Source: Verrucomicrobiota bacterium
GTDB taxonomy: Bacteria > Verrucomicrobiota > Verrucomicrobiia > Verrucomicrobiales > Akkermansiaceae
Length of the DNA stretch: 64,000 nt
Direction of reading: 5' to 3'
Assembly: GCA_030835305.1 (NCBI GenBank)
Contig: JAURPJ010000126.1
Coordinates: forward strand, 37,363-101,362
The position numbers and the translations under genes are program-made. This document shows, one piece after another, positions 51,514-59,481 of the stretch. The notes below the pieces were generated by a model. The model searched no databases. It saw nothing but the letters and a program-made list of their open reading frames with translations, and was not told the origin of the DNA. Position 1 is the first letter of the stretch, and the number at the start of each line of letters is the position of its first letter.

Positions 51514-52829
51514 AGCGAGATCATTCCGTTGCTGTCCCCAAATTTTTCGACCTTGACGCCCGCCCGATCGAGGAGAGTGAGATGCAGGTTCGCCAGAGCC
51601 GTTGGCTCGTCGAAGTGAAGGTGACGTCCACCTTTCACGCCTCCAGCTGCTCCGCCCGCCACAATGACCGGGAGGTTCTGGTGATCGTGCACGTTCGGAT
51701 TCCCCATGCCGCTGCCATAAAGAAAAAGCGAGTGATCAAGAAGCGAACCATTGCCATCCGGGGTTGCTTTCATCTTCTCGAGAAACTCGGCGAAGAGGGA
51801 AACGTGGAAAGCATTGATTTTCGACATGCGCTCGATCTTACGAGGATCATTTCCGTGGTGGGAAAGCGGGTGGTGTGGATCGGTCACGCCGGTCTCGGGA
51901 TAGATCCGATTACTCGTTTCGCGAGCCAATTGAAAGGTCGTGATCCGCGTGATGTCTCCCTGGAATGCAAGCATCTGAAGCTCAAACATGAGACGGGCGT
52001 GATCACGATAGGATACCGGAACGCCATCGGGGCGATCCAGATCAGGCAGGGCCTCGTCATGTGTCGCAGCCTCCGCCTTTTGGATGCGTTGCTCGATCTC
52101 GCGGACCGAAGTCAGATAGTCATCGATCTTCGACCGGTCTGCCGGTCCAAGTTCCCGCTTCAGACTCTGCAGGTCGTCATTCACGAAATCGAGAAGACTC
52201 GCTTTTTTTATCAAGGCCGACCGACGTTCTTGTGCGGAGCCGCCTTCGCCAAAGAGACTCTCAAAAATCAGTCTCGGATGGGCTTCGGCCGGAAGCGGAG
52301 TGGTCGGTGAAGACCAGGAAAGATTGTTTTGGTAGACGCAGGCGTAGCCATTGTCGCACTGACCGACCGTCTGCATGAGATCCATTGACATCTCGAGCGA
52401 GGAGAGCTGGGTTTCCTTGCCAATGTGCCAGGCCGCGATTTGATCGACGGTGGTGCCGAGGAAATAATCCGCGCTCTCGGTTTGGCGGGCTTGGGCCGCG
52501 CTGAGGAAAGCTGAATTGGAAGTGGCATGAGTCCCGGGATAAGCCGGCTGGAGCTCGAGATTGGACAGGATATTGACGTGCCCGCGAACCGATCCCAGTG
52601 ACTTCAAAATGGGTGAAAGCTCGTCGAGGGTGTCCTTGCTCCTGGGAGTCCAGCGGGAGAGATCGCAGCCCATCGGCATAAAGACAAAGCCAAGACGCTT
52701 TACCGGCTTGGCGGCCGTCAACCTGGCCGCCGTCGCCGCTGGAACCATGGCGTCAAGCAAGGGAAGAGCAACCGCGGATCCGAATCCCCGGAGAACGGTG
52801 CGTCGAGAAAGAGCTTTTCTAGTGATCAT
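51510..52829 (-). CDS. DUF1552 domain protein (ankyrin operon), Tat-type signal
   Basis: 439 residues. N-terminus RRTVLRGFGSAVALPLLDAM is a twin-arginine signal. Body: VFMPMGCDLSRWTPRSKDTL, FLSAAQARQTESADYFLGTT, CDNGYACVYQNNLSWSSPTT, LGPADRSKIDDYLTSVREIE, HHPLSHHGNDPRKIERMSKI and HDHQNLPVIVAGGAAGGVKG near the end. These are DUF1552 signatures; function unknown. It shares one base with the stop of the DUF1592 gene upstream (TAATG) and overlaps the ankyrin gene downstream, so the three are a tight operon. It differs clearly from the copy at 3614-4915, so the two modules are not recent duplicates. Confidence 0.93.
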   Translation of the reverse strand: MITRKALSRRTVLRGFGSAVALPLLDAMVPAATAARLTAAKPVKRLGFVFMPMGCDLSRWTPRSKDTLDELSPILKSLGSVRGHVNILSNLELQPAYPGTHATSNSAFLSAAQARQTESADYFLGTTVDQIAAWHIGKETQLSSLEMSMDLMQTVGQCDNGYACVYQNNLSWSSPTTPLPAEAHPRLIFESLFGEGGSAQERRSALIKKASLLDFVNDDLQSLKRELGPADRSKIDDYLTSVREIEQRIQKAEAATHDEALPDLDRPDGVPVSYRDHARLMFELQMLAFQGDITRITTFQLARETSNRIYPETGVTDPHHPLSHHGNDPRKIERMSKINAFHVSLFAEFLEKMKATPDGNGSLLDHSLFLYGSGMGNPNVHDHQNLPVIVAGGAAGGVKGGRHLHFDEPTALANLHLTLLDRAGVKVEKFGDSNGMISL

Positions 52830-55030
52830 TATGGCTTCTGTCGGTGGATAAAAGGGATGCTTTGGGTAATGCCCAAGATGAGGTCGGAAAGACGATACTC
52901 CGGAGCGGCCTTGCGGACAATCTCCCGAAGCACAGGAGCATCAAAATACTCAACACCTCTGCCGAGGGCATAAGTTAGCATTTTTTCGCTAATGGTTCGA
53001 GCAAAGAGGTCGGAACGCTCCAACAAAGCCTCTTCAAGCGGATCAACCCCGGTGAATATCCGGCCATCGGGCAAACCACCTGCAGCATCGACTTTCCCCG
53101 TGATAAACCGCCCAACCGCGTCGTATTCTTCCAGGGCAAACCCGGGCGGGTCCATGAGTTTATGGCAGGTGGCACACGATTGATCCTGGCTGTGAGCTGC
53201 CAGCTTCTCACGCATTGGCAGGTCATCCGCCACCACGACATCGTCCAGAGCCGGCACCTCGGGAGGTGGTGGCGGGGCCGGGGTGCCGAGAATATTTTCA
53301 AGAACCCAGTTACCACGAATCACCGGTGAAGTACGATTGGCATAAGAGGTCACCGTCAAAATGCTTCCCTGTCTTAGCAAGCCTCCCCTCTTCATTGAAG
53401 GATCAAGCTCGACCCGGCGAAATCGGCTCCCGAAAATATGGGGAATACCATAGTGCTTTGCAAGGCGCTCGTTGAGGAAAGTGAAGTCGGCTCCAATGAG
53501 ATCGCTCGCTTTGCGGCCTTCCTTGAGGACAGTTTGAAAAAGCAGCTCGGTCTCACGCTTAAAGGATTGTCGAAGATTATCATCAAAGTCCGGGAAGATG
53601 CGAAGGTCAGGCGTCACCCCGTCGAGATTACGGAGCTGCAACCACTGGTTTGAGAAGTTGGTCGTCAATGATTCCGATCTCGAATCCGCAAGCATACGCC
53701 TGACTTGCTTCTCAAAAGCATCTGACTTGGAAAGGTCGGCATCGAGTAATTCCTGATCAGGCAAACTGCTCCAAAGAAAGAACGAAAGCCGCGTCGCCAA
53801 CTGGTCGTTCGGCAAACGATAAATCTCTCCCGATTTTACGGAAACCGGGTCGTTCTCCACCCGGAAGAGAAATCTCGGACTCACCAAAATTGCCGCCACC
53901 GCCATCTCCAGACTCTGGTCCACAAAGGGCTTAATCGTCTTCAAATCCCTCCGGGTGATCTCCCGGCGATAGGCAAGTCGCATCAGCACAGGGAGATCTT
54001 TCAACTCAAAGCGCGGCTCGAAATTTTTCGCGTTGAAAGGACCGGTCAAACTCACCTGAAAAATCGCGGGAGCTTGTCTTGGATGACGATGGAAGTTGAA
54101 CTCGGCGTGATAAGGCTGCCTTTTTGTCTCAAGCAATGACGTTGGCTTCTTCGGGAAAGTCACTCCCACTTTATGATTTCCGGCCGGGATCAGAACGCGG
54201 ACCTTCAGATGGGCATCGACTTTGTTGTGATTCCGGTTCCCCGGCCGCTCAACAATGAATGATTTGACCGGCTCACCGTCCACCAGCAACTCAATTTCAT
54301 GCTTCCCTCCGATCAAACCTTCGACTTCCTCGTTGCGGTCGCGGGCCAGGCGAATTTCAAATTCGTATTCGCCATCTACCGGAAAGGGATGTTCGAAGAG
54401 AACTCCACCGCGGGTCCCCGGCGGAAGCCCCTCAACGTGCTCCTTTTGACTGCGATCCGCCGAAACCCGAACCACCCGAAGATCAGGTGAATCAAAGGAA
54501 CTCCCCACCGCAATACGCGCGATTTTCTTCGCGGCCCCGAGATAACGATTAAGCAAGGTCGGCGAGAGCTCCCCCACCGTGATGTTGTCAAAGCCATGGC
54601 TCGATTCATCTTTCGGGAGCAACTCTCCGACGTCAACGGTCACCCCGAGGAGATCGCGAATGGCGTTCTGGTATTCAGTCCGGGTGAGCCGCCTCATCGC
54701 AGGGACTTTGCCCAACTGCGGCTTCCTCTCCGCAAGACTATCGAGATAACTCGTCAGGCCCTCGAGCATCTCATCATACTCGCGGGAAGAAGGGCGGTCC
54801 TTTTTGGGCGGAGGCATCTGCCGCGAATCCATTCGCAAAATGGCATGCTCCCAGGTTTCCCAATGCTTTGCCGGATCAGCCTCGATAATGGCGCCCAAAT
54901 CGAGCCCGCCCTTTATAATTCCATCACCGTGACAATCGATACAGTAAGTCTCCACAAAATCCGCCACCGGAGGCCTCGCTTGAAGAACTCCAAGCGCCGC
55001 CAAACTTGCACAAACCGATCGAAACATCAT
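52829..55030 (-). CDS. DUF1592/DUF1588/DUF1585 heme-motif protein (ankyrin operon)
   Basis: 733 residues with short signal peptide. CIDCH at residues ~31-35 (PSCyt1), RRLTRTEYQNAIRDLLGVTV (DUF1587), a middle beta domain (FEIRLARDRNEEVEGLIGGK), LATRLSFFLWSSLPDQELLD (DUF1592), KRGGLLRQGSILTVTSYANR with CATCHKLMDPPGFALEEYDA (DUF1588) and a final YALGRGVEYFDAPVLREI (DUF1585). Two CxxCH motifs, presumably covalent heme. It is the first gene of the DUF1592, DUF1552, ankyrin operon, the reverse order of the 1.1-5 kb cluster. Confidence 0.93.
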   Translation of the reverse strand: MMFRSVCASLAALGVLQARPPVADFVETYCIDCHGDGIIKGGLDLGAIIEADPAKHWETWEHAILRMDSRQMPPPKKDRPSSREYDEMLEGLTSYLDSLAERKPQLGKVPAMRRLTRTEYQNAIRDLLGVTVDVGELLPKDESSHGFDNITVGELSPTLLNRYLGAAKKIARIAVGSSFDSPDLRVVRVSADRSQKEHVEGLPPGTRGGVLFEHPFPVDGEYEFEIRLARDRNEEVEGLIGGKHEIELLVDGEPVKSFIVERPGNRNHNKVDAHLKVRVLIPAGNHKVGVTFPKKPTSLLETKRQPYHAEFNFHRHPRQAPAIFQVSLTGPFNAKNFEPRFELKDLPVLMRLAYRREITRRDLKTIKPFVDQSLEMAVAAILVSPRFLFRVENDPVSVKSGEIYRLPNDQLATRLSFFLWSSLPDQELLDADLSKSDAFEKQVRRMLADSRSESLTTNFSNQWLQLRNLDGVTPDLRIFPDFDDNLRQSFKRETELLFQTVLKEGRKASDLIGADFTFLNERLAKHYGIPHIFGSRFRRVELDPSMKRGGLLRQGSILTVTSYANRTSPVIRGNWVLENILGTPAPPPPPEVPALDDVVVADDLPMREKLAAHSQDQSCATCHKLMDPPGFALEEYDAVGRFITGKVDAAGGLPDGRIFTGVDPLEEALLERSDLFARTISEKMLTYALGRGVEYFDAPVLREIVRKAAPEYRLSDLILGITQSIPFIHRQKP

Positions 55031-55114
55031 CGTGAGCCGTCAGCATTAACAAGTCCAAGGAGAGTTGGCAAACTCTCGGATGTTGACCATCCGCAATTTC
55101 GCAACGGCAACTCC

Positions 55115-55360
55115 CCTAAGCATAGGCACCCCGACTCGCGTGGCGACAGCCTTCAACGTGAACTTGAAGATACCGTACACCACACCGACTGGAAATTCCT
55201 CACCATCGTCTCCACCTCCAAAGGCCAGGAAGAAGACAAGCGCGGCAAGGTCGAATTCATTGCCGACTAATACTGGGACGGAGAAGTCCAGCAGCTCCAC
55301 GAACATTCCCGGTTTCACCGACATCAGGGAAACTGGAAATACTACGACGACAAAGGATAG
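55115..55360 (+). pseudogene. YchJ-like (UPF0225/SEC-C-associated) C-terminal remnant
   Basis: Plus-strand frame: KHRHPDSRGDSLQRELEDTV, HHTDWKFLTIVSTSKGQEED, KRGKVEFIAD, then TAA at 55268-55270, and in the same frame YWDGEVQQLHEHSRFHRHQG, NWKYYDDKG and TAG at 55358-55360. The WxxLxI...VEFxA...LHExSRFxxxxGxWxYxDG layout is that of YchJ. The N-terminal cysteine cluster and most of the protein are missing, and an in-frame stop sits in the core strand. It fills the gap between the DUF1592 gene and the sulfatase at 55370; 55031-55114 holds nothing recognisable. Confidence 0.6.
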
Positions 55361-55369
55361 GCCGCCAAA

Positions 55370-56896
55370 TCACCTCGCCAACCGGGGAGCCGAATACCCC
55401 TGCCCGCGAATCTTCATCATCGCAGCCTGCATCGCTTTCACCTTCCCGGGGTGCTGCCCCGCGATATCATTTCGCTGTCCCATATCCTTCTTGAGATTAA
55501 AAAGCTTTGGAGTCTTGCTCTCCACCTTGGAATACCCGCGCTTCTCCTCCCACTTCTTGTCCACCCGGGAACGATACCCGCTCTTCCCAACCACCAGGAC
55601 CCAATCGCCCTCGCGATACGCCCACGAATCCGGATAAGTATTGTGAATGTGACTCTTCCGGACCGAGTCCACCTCTCCCTTGAGCAAGGGCAGAAGATCA
55701 TGGGAATCTTCTGCCGCATTTTTCTTCGGCAACTTGTAATCCACCACCGACGCCAGCGTCGCCATGATGTCGATCTGGGAAATGAGAGCCTCACTCACAC
55801 TGCCCGCCTTGGTCACCCCTGGATACTTAATCAGAAAAGGGATATGATGTCCTCCTTCGTATATGTCGCGCTTCAATCCCCGAAAGGGATGAGCCGACCA
55901 ATGATCAAATTTCTGATCGCGCGCATAGGCATAATGCTCCGGCCCATTGTCCGCCGAAAAAATTACGATGGTGTCATCGGCCTGTTCCGACTCTTGCAGC
56001 GCTTTCAATAACAGACCGATGGAGTGATCCGTTTCATAAACGAAATCCCCGTAAGCTCCTGCCTTTGATTTCCCATCGAATTCATCATTCGGAATGATGG
56101 GCGCATGCGGAGCAGGGTAGGCAAAATAGAGAAAAAACGGCTCCTCCGATTTCGCTGCCGACTTGATATACTCGACCCCCTTCTTTGTCGTCGTCGGGAT
56201 ATTCTCATAGGGATCCCACCCAGTCACCATGGGCCCAGGCCGGCACTCCCAGTTTCCCTCCTTGATCGTCTTCCATTCGCTCGTCTGCATGACGGTGTCC
56301 GGAGCCTTCACCACCTTGTCATTCTCAATCCAACAATAGGGCGGAAAATTGATCACGGTGTCGCCGAAGTAATAATCAAATCCATGATCCAGAGGCCCGT
56401 TTGGAATCGACTTACTCCAATCAAAAGCCTCCGGGCCCAGCTGCTGCTTATTTCGCTTCCCGTCCTGCACCGTCGTCGCCTTGACCTCCTTCTTGCGGAT
56501 TGCCTCCCAGTCCCAGCCCAGATGCCACTTCCCGACCGCTGCCGTCTTGTAGCCCTTTTCCTTCAGCATTTCCGGCAAAGTGAGCCGCTCCGGCTTGAAC
56601 ACCGAATTACCAAAAACATTCACGATCCCGTGAAAATCACGCCAATGATGACGCCCGGTCAGCAGGGCAAATCGCGACGGCGTGCAAATCCCAGAGGAAG
56701 AATGCCCGTCCGTAAAACGCATCGACTCCCTGGCCAACCGGTCCAGATTCGGCGTCGGGATCTTGCTTTCGTCATTGTAGCAACCCAAGTCTCCAAATCC
56801 CAGGTCATCAGCGTAAAGAATCAAAACATTCGGCTGCTTCGCCCAGGCTCCACCGAGCAAAAAAATCCAAAAAACTGCTGAAAGTTGCACTATCAT
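55370..56896 (-). CDS. Secreted sulfatase, 508 residues
   Basis: I start at the ATG at 56896, which opens a signal peptide (MIVQLSAVFWIFLLGGAWA); the frame continues to 56992 but overlaps the next gene and lacks a signal there. QPNVLILYADDLGFGDLGCY has the Asp pair, and the formylglycine site CTPSR is at 71-75. Also TAAVGKWHLGWDWE, YYFGDTVINFPPYC, FLYFAYPAPHAPIIPND, IVIFSADNGPEHYAYARDQK and GGHHIPFLIKYPG. Arylsulfatase A-like; substrate unknown. Divergent from the DUF1592 gene at 56984; the 87-base gap must hold both promoters. Confidence 0.94.
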   Translation of the reverse strand: MIVQLSAVFWIFLLGGAWAKQPNVLILYADDLGFGDLGCYNDESKIPTPNLDRLARESMRFTDGHSSSGICTPSRFALLTGRHHWRDFHGIVNVFGNSVFKPERLTLPEMLKEKGYKTAAVGKWHLGWDWEAIRKKEVKATTVQDGKRNKQQLGPEAFDWSKSIPNGPLDHGFDYYFGDTVINFPPYCWIENDKVVKAPDTVMQTSEWKTIKEGNWECRPGPMVTGWDPYENIPTTTKKGVEYIKSAAKSEEPFFLYFAYPAPHAPIIPNDEFDGKSKAGAYGDFVYETDHSIGLLLKALQESEQADDTIVIFSADNGPEHYAYARDQKFDHWSAHPFRGLKRDIYEGGHHIPFLIKYPGVTKAGSVSEALISQIDIMATLASVVDYKLPKKNAAEDSHDLLPLLKGEVDSVRKSHIHNTYPDSWAYREGDWVLVVGKSGYRSRVDKKWEEKRGYSKVESKTPKLFNLKKDMGQRNDIAGQHPGKVKAMQAAMMKIRGQGYSAPRLAR

Positions 56897-56983
56897 GGTT
56901 CGGGAAGCTACCAGATCCCGCTTCACCGCCAAGCGGCATCTCCACTGATACATTACCAATCCGATTTCCGTATCCGCTCCGAA

Positions 56984-58843
56984 ATGCGCCACCTCGCCGC
57001 CATCCTTCTTTTCCTCGGCTCCCTGATACCTTCCCTGGCCGATCGCCTCAGCGAGCAGATACAGCCGATTTTAAAAAAACACTGCATCTCCTGCCACGGA
57101 CCCGAAAAGCAAAAAGGCGGAATCACCCTGCACGAAATCGACTCGCTCAATGCCGCCTTTAAAAAATTCCAGCTTCTCGAGAATGTCATCGATCAGGTCG
57201 AGTACAAGGAAATGCCACCCGATGACGAGGACGTTCTACCCACGGACGCCGAGCGCGAAGCGCTTATCAAGGCCCTCTCCGAAGTGGTCGACCGGGTCAA
57301 ATCCGGCAACGTCCCCCAGCGTGCCGGACGCACCACTCTTCGCCGCCTCAATCGCAATGAATACCACTACACGGTCCGCGAACTCTTCGCCGTCAACTTC
57401 AACCCATCGAAAGACTTCCCTGCCGATGGTGCCGGTGGTGAAGGCTTCGACAATATGGCCGATGCCCTTTTCTCAACCCCAACACTCCTCGAGAAATATC
57501 TCGGCGCCGCTAAACAAGTAGTCGATGACGTCTACAATGATCCGACACTGAAAAGGAAGGTTATTTTCAAATCGCCTGACGCCGAAAACGACTCCAAATC
57601 CACAGCCGAACAAGTTCTCTCCTACCACGCCACCCGCGCCTATCGCCGCCGCACCAACGGGGAAGACCTGGCCCCGCTCCTGAACGCCTTCGCCAAAGGC
57701 CAAAAAGCCGGACTCAATTTCGAGCAAGCCCTCCGCGCTCCCCTCACCGCCCTCCTCATCAATCCGCGCTTCCTTTTCCGTGCCGAGCACGACGAACCCG
57801 GCAAGGACGAATGGCCGCTCAACGATTTTGAAATCGCCTCCCGCCTCTCTTACTTTCTTTGGTCCTCCATGCCCGACCGCGAACTTTTTAAGCTCGCTGA
57901 CGAAGGACTACTCCGAAACCCCAGGGTCCTCCGTGAGCAAACCCTCCGCATGATCGCCGATCCGAAGTTTGAAAACTTCGCCCGCCACTTCGCCGGACGC
58001 TGGCTTGAGTTCGACAAGATGATCGATCAAGTCGAACCAGATCCAAAACGCTTCCCCACCTTCACCCCCGAACTCCGCCGCTCCATGTATTACGAAAGTG
58101 TCGAGTTTTTCACCCACCTCATCCGCAAAGATCGTCCTGTCACCGAACTCATCGATAGCGACTACACCTTCGCCAACGCCACTCTCGCCCGCCATTACCG
58201 ACTCAAGGAAACCGTGACCGGAAACGAACTTCGCAAGGTCAAACTACACGACCAAAACCGTGGCGGCGTCCTTGGCATGAGTAGCATTCTCACCGCCACC
58301 TCGCTTCCCCTCCGCACCAGCCCGGTTCATCGTGGCGTCTGGATCCTCGACGCCATGCTGGGCGACCCGGCTCCACCGCCGCCGCCGGATGCCGGTGAAC
58401 TTCCCGCCGACGACACCAAGGCCGCCGGGCTCACCTTCCGCCAGCAACTCGATCTTCATCGAGAGGCCAAACAGTGTGCCAGCTGCCACGCCCGCATCGA
58501 CCCACTCGGCTTCGGATTGGAAAATTTCGACGCTATTGGTCGCTGGCGCACTAAAGATGCCAATGGCAAACCAATTGACAGCTCCGCCACCCTTCCCGGC
58601 GACATCACCTTTTCCACTCCCAAGGAATTGAAACAACTCCTTCTTGCCGGCAAGGATAAGTTTGCCGCCAACATGACCCGCAAGCTCATTAGCTACGCCA
58701 CCGGCCGCGGACTTGAGTATTACGACGAAGTCACCGTCAACCAGATTGTCGCCGCGATCGCAAAGGAGGACTACTCTTCCCGCGAACTCATCCTCGAGAT
58801 CGTCAACTCACGCCCTTTTCTCAATCGCTCGAGGACCCGCTAA
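56984..58843 (+). CDS. DUF1592/DUF1588/DUF1585 heme-motif protein, short form
   Basis: 619 residues from the ATG at 56984 (MRHLAAILLFLGSLIPSLA, signal peptide). CISCH near residue 34, the DUF1587 segment RRLNRNEYHYTVRELFAVNF, then SYHATRAYRRRTNGEDLAPL (DUF1595), IASRLSYFLWSSMPDRELFK (DUF1592), NRGGVLGMSSILTATSLPLR with CASCHARIDPLGFGLENFDA (DUF1588) and ATGRGLEYYDEVTVNQIV (DUF1585). It lacks the large beta domain between DUF1587 and DUF1595 seen in the two other copies, so it is about 110-210 residues shorter. No DUF1552 partner follows, unlike the other two modules. Confidence 0.93.
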   Translation: MRHLAAILLFLGSLIPSLADRLSEQIQPILKKHCISCHGPEKQKGGITLHEIDSLNAAFKKFQLLENVIDQVEYKEMPPDDEDVLPTDAEREALIKALSEVVDRVKSGNVPQRAGRTTLRRLNRNEYHYTVRELFAVNFNPSKDFPADGAGGEGFDNMADALFSTPTLLEKYLGAAKQVVDDVYNDPTLKRKVIFKSPDAENDSKSTAEQVLSYHATRAYRRRTNGEDLAPLLNAFAKGQKAGLNFEQALRAPLTALLINPRFLFRAEHDEPGKDEWPLNDFEIASRLSYFLWSSMPDRELFKLADEGLLRNPRVLREQTLRMIADPKFENFARHFAGRWLEFDKMIDQVEPDPKRFPTFTPELRRSMYYESVEFFTHLIRKDRPVTELIDSDYTFANATLARHYRLKETVTGNELRKVKLHDQNRGGVLGMSSILTATSLPLRTSPVHRGVWILDAMLGDPAPPPPPDAGELPADDTKAAGLTFRQQLDLHREAKQCASCHARIDPLGFGLENFDAIGRWRTKDANGKPIDSSATLPGDITFSTPKELKQLLLAGKDKFAANMTRKLISYATGRGLEYYDEVTVNQIVAAIAKEDYSSRELILEIVNSRPFLNRSRTR

Positions 58844-58913
58844 GCCGTCTGGATGAAGGCGGCCTAGATTTCACCTACTCCAGCCCTACCCTGCCGAAGG
58901 CGACTTTACCGCC

Positions 58914-59345
58914 ATGCCATCCTGGGTAAAACAAAGTCCAAAAAACGAAAAATCCTTCTCGCTCTGGCGGCCTTTTTGCTCGCGATCCGGTTTGTCGCTG
59001 CAAGGCAAGCTCACCCCTTTCTTCCCGTCGGATCCACCTAAAAAGCCAAGATTGTCTGCTCGGCAGTTCGGGGCCGAAGCTGGGGCCGGCCTCTTTTCAG
59101 CGCTTAGATCATCGATTTGAACCTCGTGAGTCAGGGAGGCACAAATGCCCTCGCGAAAGACGGCGGGCTGGGAGACCAGGCCGTAAAAGGAGGTCGTAAC
59201 CGTCTTGTTTTCGTGGTCGACCTCCACATCGAAGAAGTCGAGCACGCGAAGGAGACCGGAATCGGCATGGATATCTTCATTGAGAACTAAAGCTTCGTCC
59301 CGGCCGGACAGGAATTCCCGAGGAAAAGCTCGAGGTCTTGCGACT
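58914..59345. pseudogene. Rearranged serine hydrolase: N-terminus on plus strand, next part inverted
   Basis: Plus strand from the ATG at 58914: MPSWVK, then after a one-base shift KSKKRKILLALAAFLLAIRF, VAARQAHPFLPVGST, an in-frame TAA, KAKIVCSAV at about 59041-59069. The minus strand from about 59316 to 59080 reads FLSGRDEALVLNEDIHADSG, LLRVLDFF, EVDHENKTVTTSFYGLVSQP, AVFREGICASLTHEVQIDDL. In serine hydrolases of the beta-lactamase/6-aminohexanoate hydrolase group these two parts follow each other (..YKAKxVCSAVFVSGRDP..NED..). If bases ~59070-59313 are inverted, the join is in frame as CSAVFLSGRDEA. The catalytic SxxK domain is absent. Confidence 0.55.
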
Positions 59346-59481
59346 CGGCCTCACCCGGAAATCGGGCGCCTGGAAACAGGAGGATTTTATTGGAAGGATT
59401 CGCGAAGCTCTTAGTTATTATCCCTCATGGTGGATGAACCCTCAATTGAAAAAAATAGCGAGCGATTCTGGTAGTGGTGGG

